From positions 383,001 through 447,000 of the forward strand of contig VWZP01008110.1 of NCBI GenBank assembly GCA_013396995.1: a DNA stretch of 64,000 nucleotides, in the 5' to 3' direction. The notes beneath the pieces were generated by a model. It was not told where the DNA came from and searched no databases. It worked only from the letters and a program-made list of their open reading frames with translations. This DNA is from Dicaeum eximium (taxonomy: Eukaryota > Chordata > Aves > Passeriformes > Dicaeidae). Positions 48,521 through 60,500 of this stretch are shown here, piece by piece (positions within the stretch are counted from its first letter, which is position 1; each line of letters opens with the position of its first letter). The position numbers and the translations under genes were made by a program.

Positions 48521-50092
48521 GTTGCATTATAATGTGTGTGTGTAAACTCCACAGAAACAGATTTTCCTGGAAGTAATTTCTGTGTGGATTAAGCCTTATT
48601 TGTCCCTTTCACCTTTCCCTAGAAGAAAATTACCTTTATCATAATCTGCCAAATTTAGTTTGTTTTCATTTCTACTCAACTGATATTGAGAGTAGTCGAA
48701 TTTTTTTTTCCTTGTGGTGAAGGTGAATAACATTTGTGAAATAAGAAATTCCTGTATTATACATGAAAGACCCCTCTTAAGTTTTTAGGGCTTGTGTAGA
48801 GTGGCCTGATATGAAATCAGAGTCCTGAGGTCATGTGTGCCACTCCTACACTGGGAGAACAGTAGTTTGTATATTTGCTTAGGACAAGATCTCAGTTTTT
48901 ACCTTGAGAAAAGGTGTAGGTTTGGGTATTTCTTTTGTCCTTTTTTTCCGCTTTTCTAGGTGGAGATGGGCAGTTTCAGCATGGGCGGTTCAATCTTTTT
49001 GGAGAAAATCTGTAGAAGAGATGGAGAATAGGGCTGAACTGAGTGAACCAGAGCTACCTTTATGTATAAATGGGCAGGCTAGAATATTTGTAGTTTTGAT
49101 AACACTTTATTCCCAGTTTTGCTCATAAAACCACTTCATCATCAAAACCAAGCTGACTGAGTTGAAAAAGTCCATTTTCTGTAATTTCTTTTGAAACTTT
49201 CCAAGCAGCTCTTGCAGTTGCTCAGTAAACTTGTGGGTTTGTGGTTCTTCAGCACCAATTGCCATTTTCATCTTTATGGAAAATGAAGATTTCCAGGGGC
49301 TGATACAAAGAAATTTTCTGCCTTTTGCAAATCTCCTCTGAAAAAAGAGTCCTGGTTCCATTTCAAACCCCAAATAACAACCCTCTGATTTTCTGAAGTC
49401 TGGAATGGTCCCGCTTTCCTGATCCAGGAGTAGCAGGTACCCGTAGCTGGGCTGAACTTTTTCCTCTCATCTGTTTTTTCTCTTCATATTTCACAGAAAA
49501 TTTCTGGCACGTATGGAATTGAACTACAGCTAACAAGGTCTGATTGGAATTTTCATGAGCAGCATCTTTGTCAGATTTGCTCAAAATAACTGAGAAGATA
49601 CTTCAGATATTTTATATATTCTCTTTCAAAGACTATTGAGAAAACCCTCTTTAAAATTAGGAAGTAAATGTTTTTCAGTGTTAAAGTAATTGTCTTTTTC
49701 AGTATGAAAATACCTGGATATTTTTTCAGGTGTATTAAATCCTGCTGAGGAGTTAAGTTGAAGTGTTTGATCAATTATATTTAAAAGAAGTTTGGAGTTT
49801 TTTCGTTAATTTTTTTTTTTTAGAATAATGAGATTTGAAAAAGACATCTGTGAACTGGTATCCCACTTTTTTGTACTCTTTGTTCCAGGCTCATCCAGTC
49901 CAAAGCTTGACTGTGTGTTGGATTTGATAAACAAGGCAGACAATTTACAGATCTGGTGCTTGTGGCTTCCCCTGTTTTTACAGAGCTGATTGTGTGAAGC
50001 CTTTTGGCTGCAGGAAGTTGGGATAATGCAAATAAACCCCGCAGCCTTCCCTGCCAATATTCCCTTCTTCCTACTCCTGTCCAGCCTGGGCT
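48521..50092. other. Unique noncoding sequence
   Basis: No gene or further repeat recognised after the CR1 end. A short GT repeat lies at about 48533-48543. Open frames are below 90 codons. Confidence 0.5.
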
Positions 50093-50229
50093 GTGTACCC
50101 GGAGGTGAGCTATTAATATTGCCTTTTTACAGCTAAATTATCTGACTCCAGAATTGTTAACAGATTATATTAAAGACCCCTATTGAGGATTGCTTCTACA
50201 AATAGGCATTTTAATTCATCCGGGTACAC
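50093..50229. repeat. 137-bp segment bounded by an 11-bp perfect inverted repeat
   Basis: GTGTACCCGGA at 50093-50103 is the exact complement of TCCGGGTACAC at 50219-50229, and both arms contain a CpG. The interior is AT-rich and repeat-free and resembles a conserved noncoding element. No target-site duplication is visible outside the arms, so a small inverted-repeat transposon is not supported, though the geometry would fit one. Confidence 0.45.
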
Positions 50230-53200
50230 TAAGGTGTTACCTTCCTTTCATTAATAAAATGGAAACTCATAAAGAAAACCAGATTATCCTGAATTTATGA
50301 TCAAGTAATTTTGTTTCTCTTAGCTCTGGTAATAATTGTGGAACATTATTTCCTTGCTTCTTTTCCTTTCTCCTTCACCTGCCTAGACAATCTTAATTTC
50401 TCATGTTTATTTATCTTTTTTTTTTCTGTTTTAATTTGACAGGAAAAGCTTTCTAGGACCCCAGGAGGCAAACGCAGAGAGTTAGGAATTGGTCCTTCCC
50501 ATCTCCACTTTAATGAAATAATAAGTAATTGGTTCATATTTACCCACATTTTAGAAACTCTAGGTTATTCTTTGTGTCCTACCTTAAAAATTCTTAAAAG
50601 TGTAGATTCTGGCTTTGGTTTTTATACATATTGTGCTTGGTTTGTTTTGTTTTTTTTTTTTTAATTTTGTCATCTGCGCTGCAAGATGATTCATCTCATC
50701 GTGACTCTGAATATTCGACTTTGTACCTGCCCTTGAAACAAAGCCATCAGGTCCAGGTGAATAAAATTTCCATACACTTGGGGTCCTCAACAGGGATGAA
50801 TCATCACAGTTTTCCTGATTCCAGCCCCTCTCTGTGCCACTTTCCCTCAATGGCAAGGCTTTCCCTTTATTTCCACCTGCCTTTTTGGGGGAAAACTCCT
50901 GAATCCAGTTCTTCTGAAGGGAGATCGTGGTATGGATCATGTTCTGCCTGCACTTCCCTGCTGCAGAGCCCTCCTGAAGCACCTCTGCAGACACCACTTG
51001 AGTTGAGTGACTACTGCATGAACTTCAAATGAAGTGTGCAGGGCTAAATTATCCCTGGAGGCGCTTTGGCTCAACTTCCAGTAGCAGGTTGTGCTTCTGG
51101 GATGTCTTTGGGAGCAACCACAGAAAACATCCAGTGCATTTACAGGAGCATGAACAAGGGCAATGCCGTCACTCCCCAGCTACATTTCAAAGATACCACC
51201 AAAATTTAAAGCATCTTTTTGTTTCTTGTACCTTTTCATTCAGAGGTTGTTAATCTCTTCTAAAATAGCATGAGTGAGATTTAAAATTCAATTTTGAAGC
51301 CCACACACACATTAAAAGTGAAATGCATTAGTCAGACTTTAATCATGATCTATTAAAACTGGCAACAAAAGTAGAAGAGACAGATCTTCATTCCTGTTAC
51401 AGAAAGAAAATCTTCCTCAAACCACCTTTTTCCCCCAGTCCATGGCAGTTCTGCCATGTGTGACCTAAAGGCCACCTGCTGTAGAGCAAGTGATGGTCAG
51501 TGCCTGTTTTGGTACAACAGTGTAAAAATGTTTTGCTGCTTATCATCAGATTTTATCTCCATGAGCTGTTACTGCCTTAAAAATGAATTTTCTTTATTTC
51601 AAAAATTGTTTTCTTTAATGAGTAGCATTCATTATTTTTGATAATCTAGTAACTGAAAAGTAGTTTATGAAGATGGCCTAATCTCATTTAATGTCTCTGT
51701 TGGTATCATGGACATTGCACTTCTCTTTCTAAATGAAATCTTTCTTGCTTACACATTCTTAACCTGCTCAAGCATTGAAAGCCAATAAACTACACATTTT
51801 CTTAATTTAGAGCTGCTGAAGTTGCTGAACAGAAATATTTTCAATTTGATATTACTTTCATGATACAGGAAGCAATAGCATGGAACCCTAGAGAAAGCAT
51901 TCCTGAAACATGGACTGAATTGTTGATTCTTTTTCTCCTCCTTTATTAAGAATAAGAGTTAAGGATGATATTCCAACATGTCAAATACTGGAGAAAAAAA
52001 TAAAATTAATTAGATTTTTACATTTTATCTATATTATCTCATGAACAGGAATAGAAAACCTTTTATTTCAGATAGCCTCTACCTGACTCTTCCAAATGGA
52101 ATTAAGGAGAAAGTTCTGACTTAATACCGAATGAGGGCCAAATAGGAATAGGCCAATTGAGGGGAACAGGATGCTCCATCCTCACTTGGTGAGGATGAAG
52201 GTGAGTCTCACCCACATTTCCTTCAGCATGAAGTAATCCCACTGCAGGTTTTGTTTATCAAGGAAAGCAGGGTAAAAAACACCACACTTCTCAAAAAGGA
52301 AATAAAAATTTAAGGCTTGACTCAAGTTCACTACCAGGATGGGCTTGGTTTATCCTAGCTCTGTCTTTTGCTGTTAGTAATTTACTGTGAGCATATAATG
52401 TACAGGGAAATCTACAGAAGTGGTCTTAAATAGAGTAAATTTGGCTTGGCATGTTTAATAAAAGCTAAAGTATTGCTGGCAGTGGAAAATCACAGGAATA
52501 GAGACATTAAGATAGTTATGAAATTTTTTTGTTCTTTATTATTGCTTTCAGACTGCATTAAGTTCTGAAATTAGTCTAAAAAAAAATTGTACAAAACGCA
52601 AGGTGAATATTCCAATAATTTTCTTAATGTGATCCAAAATAGGGAACTGCAGGTGAAGCAGCTCCCCTGCCTCAGTCTGTGCACTGCAGAAAGTGCAGCT
52701 TCCTGCAAAATGACTTCACCTGCACAGAGCATAGAATTTCTGCTGCATGTACTGCAAATGCCATGGCAGAGCAGCAAAAGTAATTTCCCTAATGACTGGT
52801 TGAAAATCCTGAGATCTGCAGAGCATCCCCTTTTCATGTCTGGCCTCTCCCTGCCTGTTTGTGCCACTGCAGTGTGTGACAAAGGCTCCTGCACTGGCCA
52901 GTGCTGAAACAAAAAGCACATGTCAAAACTCGGGCAGGGAGCTTTGAAAGGAAGGATTCTCCTGAGGAAGGATTGTTCAGTTTTGTAACACAACCTCACC
53001 CTGAAAATCTCTCTTTAAAGCATGTCCAAAGGACTTATAACACTTTATGTAGCCCAAATGCCTTCATGTTTATTCTCAAAGGCATTGAAGTGGGTGGAAG
53101 CTTTTGAATTGCAGGTATGATGATGTGTAGTCACCAAAATCCACATTTTAAAATACATCACAACACAGTTTGATTACCACAACTCCCTCACTGTCATGTC

Positions 53201-55198
53201 TCCCTTTGGGCTGTCCCTGCCCTCCTTTCTCTTCTCCCTTTGCCTTTTCAATGTGTGTGCCCAGTGAGGGCCTTGCAATGCTGGACGAGGCCACAAAGGT
53301 GGCAGCTCTGGTTTGGAGCAAATAATTTCTGTGCTGTGTCACGGGCAGTGCTTGTCCAAGGGGGGCAGGAAAAAGGGCTGTCCCTTTGTGCCAGCCCCAT
53401 TCAGTGACAGGGACCCAGTACAGACCACTGCAATGAGGTTTGGGGTACACTGGGAGAGCCTGTGCCAGGTCCTAAAAAGCTGCCTTTAATTTACTTTTGG
53501 TAAGATTAGACTGTTAATGAGCAGGTCCCTGCCTGTGTTTAGGAAGTGTGCAGCAGGTAACTGCCTCAAAAGGAGCATCTCTGCTTGTCTACAGTATTCT
53601 TTAATGCATCTTTGTAAGAGCAGTGCTTCAAAAGTTTCTTCTTTCTTTGTTGTTAGAAGGCCAGGTTTAAAAGGTATATCCACAGTGTTACATCTTCTCC
53701 GTGGGTTGTTTATCCTCTCTCTTTTTATGCCTGAATCTAAACCAATAGTTCTTATTTCCAGGGCATGTGCAAGACAAGAAATAGCTGTGTATGCTCTCAT
53801 CGTGTTTCTCTGAATCACAAGTTAATGACTTCAAAGTTTAAGTTTACCCTAGAAATTATTGCTCTTCTATTCTCAGAAATACATTATCATAGTTTATCAC
53901 CAGCATTGTCATTGACAATCTCCCTGTTTTGACTGTGATATTGATGGTCTTAAACATGTGTCAGATTCTGTGTATGTGGTGGCTGAGAACAAAGCTGACT
54001 TCTACAACATTTTCCTGCATTATCCGTGTTTAACCTCATTAGTTTATAGATTACTGTGGAATACTTTGTGTGTGGAAGGAGCAAAGCAGTACCAATTTAA
54101 TTCTCAGTGCTGTTACACAAGTCATCAGTCCTTTTTGGTACTTCTGGAAAGTATCTGTAAATGTTATTTTCAGTAAACATTTAGCTGGTTCATTATTAAA
54201 TCTTTCTATAAATGTAATCCTCTATAAGTTGCTAAAAATCTTTACAATTCATCAGCATGTCTTAATACTTGTGCTTGGCTAATGTTTTACATTTATAGGA
54301 GTTTTAAAAGGCAGGTGCAATGTGACATATCACAAGAAGCAAATTAAACTCTTGTAAAGCACAGCTGGAATGCTAAAAATGTGTATTTGTAATTTAAATA
54401 TGTGACACCATCACACTGTAAAATCAGTTCATAATTAGAAAACATCTGTTTTTTTCCAATATGGTGTCTAATAGTATATTTAAATAATTTAGAATGCAAT
54501 AAGGGAAAAAAAAAAGTCAAGCTCTAGTATGTGATTCAGGCCTTTTTTTTCCTTTTGTTTAAATGTCCTCTTCCAGGTCTTTAAGAAACCCATCATTTTG
54601 AAGCTAATTCTTGGTTCACATTATAATCACCATTGATGAAATACATATGCCAAACATATGTGCTGTTATGACCTTATTGTCAGTCAAGAAACAGGTTCTG
54701 TGGGTGCTATTGTTGAGAAGGATTTACACACTGTCATGTTGCTGTTTTTTTTCTTTTTTGATTATTGGAGAACTATGAGTCAAATAAAAGTTGATTATTT
54801 TAACAGGGAAATTTACATGAATACATATATTTTTATATAGTAAACACAGTGATGTCTGAAGAGTTTATGATATCTGGAAACATACTTAAAGTAGATTAAA
54901 TACTGGCTTAAAATGTAGTGGGATCAATTCGAGTTTAACTAATAAAGTTTGAACAAAACCACAACTTCTCAAATGAAGTTAACATGGTAGATTAGCTACA
55001 CATCTGTCAGCGGTGCTCGCGTAGGAGGGTATTTATATGGGTGTGATGAAATTCCTAATGGATGTTTTTATCCTGCCTGAAGTGTGCAAGCAGAGCATTC
55101 CCCCATTTTATTGGCAGTAAAGTCTGTAACCTTTCTCCTGCCACTGCCTAAGCATCTATTGGAGAGAAATAGAGGCCATACACTCCTGAAGAGGTTTT
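50230..55198. other. Unique noncoding sequence
   Basis: No gene or interspersed repeat recognised over about 5 kb. A short hairpin with arms CATCCTCAC and GTGAGGATG lies at 52177-52197. GC-richer patches at 50800-51000, 52600-52950 and 53160-53480 carry open frames up to 142 codons on both strands, without familiar motifs. Three CpGs in 11 bp at 55011-55021 stand out in AT-rich DNA. Confidence 0.5.
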
Positions 55199-55231
55199 GG
55201 GCTCTGGGTTTTTTGGGTTTTGGGTTTTGGG
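55199..55231 (+). other. Canonical G-quadruplex motif
   Basis: Five GGG runs separated by CTCT, TTTTTT, TTTT and TTTT, which satisfies the usual rule of four runs of at least three G with loops of 1-7. It lies in otherwise ordinary noncoding DNA. The short T loops favour folding in single-stranded DNA or in RNA from the + strand. Confidence 0.85.
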
Positions 55232-55479
55232 CTTGAAAATCTTCCCACATCCAGGAAAATGCCCCAAAAGCACGCTGGGCACAGCAGTCCTGCTCAGAGG
55301 GATCTTTCAGCTCAGGAGCTGGGCACTGGTGTTGGTCAATACCATGAGGTCCATCTATCACCTCCTCTCTGGGATATGAACGTTCTGGAGGAAAAAAATG
55401 TGTTCAGTTTATGTACTTTATCTTTTAAATGAAAATAATTTTTGCCCTGGAAATGAGGAAAAAAATCCAAAAGTAACTT

Positions 55480-55950
55480 TTGGAGGGCTCGGTACATAAA
55501 GTTAATGCGCTGCAGTTTACATGCAGCTCTCTCTTGATCGTCTTTTATCAACCTTTGCTGCTGCAGCCCACCACAGGCTTTTCATCAGTTTATGCATTGT
55601 GTGCCAGGGCAAATAATGACAGAATATCTAGCTAAAGAAGGGGTACTTAATCAGCAATCAAGATTCAATTTGTTTTAATTTTAGCAGGTGTTTGTGAGGT
55701 ACATTGATGGGAGAGATAATATGTACTGCTTTCATTAGCTCTCTTGTTTTTGTGCTTGAACATTTAAGAGCCAGATGTTCGGAGGTGAGCTGATCAGAAT
55801 ATTAAGTCTCCAGAGGTTGGTTTCCATAGTGTTTTACATTCCTTTCTTTATCTCCCTCAGTTCACCCTGAGCTATGAGGTGCAAGTGCTCGCAATGACAG
55901 ACTGCATCTCTGCTTCCTATTCAACTAAAGCTTTAAATTAGTCTAAATAT
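55480..55950. promoter_or_regulatory. Candidate conserved noncoding element
   Basis: Repeat-free stretch of balanced composition with isolated CpGs (near 55490, 55508, 55538, 55780 and 55891). It has no long open frame and carries several TAAT and CAAT words. Texture-based call. An A-rich tract at its right edge ends it abruptly. Confidence 0.3.
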
Positions 55951-56036
55951 TAAAAAAAACAAAAAAAACCAACAACAGCAACAACAAAAAAAAAACCCCA
56001 CATAAAAAAACCCTCCAAAACAACACAAAACCTACA
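55951..56036. repeat. A-rich low-complexity tract with CAA units
   Basis: About 85 bp almost entirely of A and C, with runs of 8-10 A and CAACAA units. It is either simple repeat expansion or the remnant of a poly-A tail. No retroposed body is recognisable on its left. Confidence 0.85.
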
Positions 56037-56640
56037 AGAATTAAGCCCACAGAAAACAACTTTATTCTAATAATCTGCAATTAATTCTTGGTCCTTGGGT
56101 CAGACTAATTTCTGACTCAGAACTAGTTTAGTTGATAAAGCTCTCATGGAAATTATTTGTCTACTAAGTGGTGTATTGCCAGGAGGTTTTACCTCAGTAA
56201 AGACCATGGAATTACCTTCACTCAGTAAGTCACTGATTCCATCGTCACCACCTTAAGTTAAAAATCTAATCTAAATAATTTTGGGGAAAAAAGCAGCAGC
56301 TTTGATATCAAGATGCCCGGCCATGAGAAGGGGTTCCAAAATGGCCCTTGAAGGTGGCTCCATCTTCTGTTAAAGATGTTCTTTACAGAAGACACACAGA
56401 TTACATTTGAAAATCACAGGGCTTTAGTGACATGATATCACAGAAAGAATGAGTTGGAATGGACAATAGGATTGCAAAAGAAAGGCAATTTAACCTTTTG
56501 GACTACATTTTCAACCCAAGAGGTAACACCCAGCAGCCCTGGTTTGGTGGCTGCTGCAGTAATAAGTCAGTGTTCTCCTCTATAATAAACTCTCCCAGTG
56601 TTGTGATTATGGTTTCTTTTAGTAAGGAAAAAAAACCCCA
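56037..56640. other. Unique noncoding sequence
   Basis: No gene recognised. TCACAGAAAGAATGAGTTGGAATGGAC around 56438 slightly resembles the CR1 3' end, but the similarity stops after about 30 bp. Confidence 0.45.
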
Positions 56641-57560
56641 GAAATAAAGAGTTAAGCAGCACTGCCATTGGCAAATGCTATAATGTTTCCCCTCACTATT
56701 ACTTGTTCTCTGTTTACTTTGATGCTCAAAGATTGCCCTGTTTTACAAGCATATTTTCTTAATTGTGTCACCTTGTACTGTAAGTGTGTCAGAGGGGAAA
56801 CATTTGCAAGTGATTAGATATGGACCTTTGTGTCACCAAATGTATGAGGTACATACCCTTATAGGATATAATTGTGATCTTTTAATATGCGGCCATTGAC
56901 CCGGACTTGTTATTATCTATTATAGTTTATAATAATGTATCTCTTTATGATTAAATGATGATGCCTGGCAGAACACTATGATTAGCATTTCAGTTATTTA
57001 TAGATTATGTCAGAGCAGTAATAAACATAAAATGCTGTTAATGTGTGGCTAATGAAATCTGGACATGAACAAGTTTATGAATTGATATAATTCATTTGAG
57101 TGTTCTAACTGAGCTGCTGGTTCTCGTCATAATTCAAAAGCTTAGCAGGGTTCACCGATTAGGTGGTAGACTAATTTGCTACAAAAAGTCAATGGGTTTT
57201 CATTGTCTTGGGCTATCATACACAGCATGGCTGATTGCATAAGGACTATACAAAGTAATTCTCATAAATATATTTATTAAGCTTAATATGTTTTGTGAGG
57301 TTAGGATGGAATCAGCCCGTGCACAACATATGTGGAACAAAATCACAGTGTGTTAGATACTAAAAAGATATGTTCAGTAAAATCATTCAAGAGCAGATCG
57401 ATGAGGGAGTTATTTGAATTTTAAAAAGTGAGCAATTCAATATCAAATATAAATGAGAGCCATAAAGAATTATACATATGATTGACTGAGTTGGCTCTAC
57501 GTTTATTTTGCTTTGGCATCATAATTTCATTTCATGCTACAAATATAATTTTAAACTTAG
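56641..57560. promoter_or_regulatory. Candidate conserved noncoding element, the most extended in the window
   Basis: About 900 bp free of repeats, microsatellites and long open frames, with a very even texture. It carries ATGCGGCCATTGACCCGG (about 56887-56904) with CpGs, TGATTAAATGATGATG (56948-56963), TGATTAGCATTTCAG (about 56979-56994), CACCGATTAGG near 57154 and many other TAAT-type words. It resembles a deeply conserved developmental enhancer more than neutral DNA. The evidence is visual only. Confidence 0.35.
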
Positions 57561-60500
57561 ATTACTTAGTGCTGAACTAGGCGGGTGTATTCCCAAAGCT
57601 TATGGCAGTACTGCTTCCCTGTGCCTGGAGAAGCTCAGGCACCTCTCCCAGCAGAGTGTGTGTTCTCCTCTTCAACAACGAAGTCTAGGGATTGCTGAAC
57701 ATCCCAACATCCTTTTCTGGCACTGCCCTTTGGTTCATACATGTGCTGAGTCCTGGTCATCAGGAAAGATGTTCCCAACCTTTATAGGATTTTTTCTTTT
57801 TTTTTTTTCTTTTTAAAGCAATGCTTGAGTAGGGTATTCTCTATCAGTCTGTCAGTTTGCTGGTGTATTCCTCCCTTTCCCTGTGACAGCATCCTTTGCT
57901 TTCTCCCATTCTTTCCTTCCCTGCACCAGATCCACCATTGGTTTAATCAGGGTTGGATTCCTGAGTGGAATCCTTTGTGCTACCCAGAAATGCTAGCCTT
58001 TGGAAGTACTAGACTAATGTATATCCTCTCTCTAATTCTGTTTTTTTCAGTATCATTATCTCCTCCAAAATGCAGTATTTTAGAACCTTTTGTTTGAATG
58101 TTATGCATAAATTTACTGGGCTCCTTTATGAAGAAAGGAATTCTGCTATGGACATATATAGAATACAAAAACATTATATACATTACAAAAACACTTAGGC
58201 AAGATAAATAGCTTTATTTATTTTAAATACTGACAAAAAGTATTAATAGGTCTTAAAATATTATAAAAAGAAACCAACCCAGAAATATACAAAGAAACCA
58301 ACCCAAAGGATCAAAAAGTATTTACTTGTTGTGCTGCTTATTTAAGAAACTAACAGGATTAGTCATGAGATTATCACCCTGGGACAATCTCATTGATAGT
58401 AACATTAATCACAAAATTTTCAAGTTTTTCTTCTTCCATTTAAAAAGCCCCAACTCTGTAATTATTACCAGGAGAGAGGGAAGTGCTGCTGGAGGACATG
58501 GCAATACAGTTGTACAATAATTTCTTGTTATAACAAGAGTCCAAACAGAATCCTTTGATATTCTCCCCTCACATTTGTTTCTTGACCCGACACGTGATCC
58601 ACATGATCCCTGCACTTTTTATCTCCACTACCAGGTTTTCCTCTATTCCTTCCCTGTATCATTCACTACATGCATTTCTCCCTTGCCTTAGATAAATCTT
58701 TGTCTTGTCCCTACCAAAAACAACACTTAAGTAATCATAAACCACACACCCTGCTCACTCCTCCCCTCTCCCCAAACAGTTGCTTTCAAGTTCTTGGAGA
58801 GATTTAGAAACAGATCCATACATTTTTCTAAAGATGTTTAAAAAGATGAGAATAAAGATGCAACTTCCCTAAGACTTGGGTGAAGACACAAAAAGCTTTG
58901 TAGAGGTAGTGATTTGAAAACTATCGGAAACATTTCTAGGTCAGATAAGTCCTTCTTAGCAAAGCATCCTTCATGCAAGGTCTACAAAGGGAGCCTCTAT
59001 CACATGTGTTTGCTATCTGCAATATCAGATCTTATATTCTGTTTATTTTAAATTTCTGCTTACTTAATTAAAAATGTGACTGATATTTTTTCCTGCATCA
59101 CAAATGAGAACTCCAACATTTCATTTATAAACTGATACCCAGTTCAGCTTCTGCTCTTGATATTTTCAAGAGGCCAGTGATTTAAAATCCTATGTGGAAT
59201 ATGCTCTGTTATTGCCCTCTCTAGGCATTGTTGCATAAAACCTTAAAGGTTCTGGTGCTAAATCCCCACAGCAGCATTTTGATACATGCCAGATGTTCAC
59301 TCATGGGACAGATAAATGTTTAATAATTTTTGCTATTGTTACTGTTTTTACAATGTGTTATACTGCCATGGCTTGCTTAGGCTAAGGCTCTGTTTTGCTG
59401 AAGGAGCAAGCATATAATAAGTCAGATGTTTACATTTCCATCAGCTTGGTTTTGCATAACAACATGTGAGATTTCACCTGGAGCACAAGTAGCCCAACTC
59501 TCTCAGAGTTGACAAAAGGGTTTAAGTGCAATCTGAAATCCTGTTCCAGGGAAGAAAGGCTGCTAAAACCTCTAGTTGGTTTTAAAAGTCTCAAACTTCA
59601 TTTGGCTCCAAGTAACAACTTGAAACCTATTTACACACAGAGTTGACCTGCTGTGTTTCTTTACCTGAGATGAGAAGCATTAATCCCATTTGCCTGTAGC
59701 ATTTGCACCCTGGATCTCTGGTGTAATGGAACAATATTAATCTTCTAAAATTAGACAAGTGCCAAAATGTTTAAAATTAATATTATATGCTGGAGTGGAA
59801 TTGATCCCTGTCAAAACAATGATAATGTCACAAAATTACTCTGGTTTTTGGAGCTAGTGGGAGCTAATAAGAATAGGATTTGTTTTCCCTCCAAAACAGT
59901 GTCACACTGTGAGGGAACAGACTGCAGCCGGCCTGGACAAAGCCTGGATTTTCAGGTACCTTCTGCGCAGCCCTGAGGGGCTCCATTCACCTATCTGTGC
60001 CAACAGAAATCTGCTCCTTCTTTGGTATCCCAAGAGCCTGTCACTGAGTGGTACCTGCAACAGTGGAGGGTGTGTTTTTCCTTGTGGGTCCCACAGCAGG
60101 CAGCAGGACTGGAAAAGTAAAGGAAAATTTGTGAGTCCCAATGCTGAGACATGAGACATGAGTGTGGCCTAGTTAGACTGTGCATGATCACTGCTCATCT
60201 CAAAAAACAGTCAGTGAGAAATGACCTTCCTTTTACCAGCCAGAAGCATCCACAAAAGAACAACTTCCTAAAAAAAAAAAAAATCCAAAAATCCTCCTTT
60301 GCCTCTCTGCTTGTCCTGAAGGGCAAACGAGGTAACACAGAACTGAGGAGCCATCTAATTTAAGAAAGATGTTTGCTGAGCTCTTTCTCTCATGCACATG
60401 CACTCTTTCACTTATTCACCTTTCCCACTGCATTATCTTAATGAAATGAAGTAAGCCCCCCCTCCATCTTTCTAGTTCACCCTGTCTAGATCTTGTAATT

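Noticed and set aside
52177..52212. Two adjacent short hairpins, possibly a structured RNA
   Set aside because: Stems of 9 and 5 bp with tiny loops are too short to support an RNA gene.
56438..56465. Possible second CR1 3' end
   Set aside because: Similarity to the CR1 tail covers only about 30 bp and does not continue into the neighbouring CR1 blocks.
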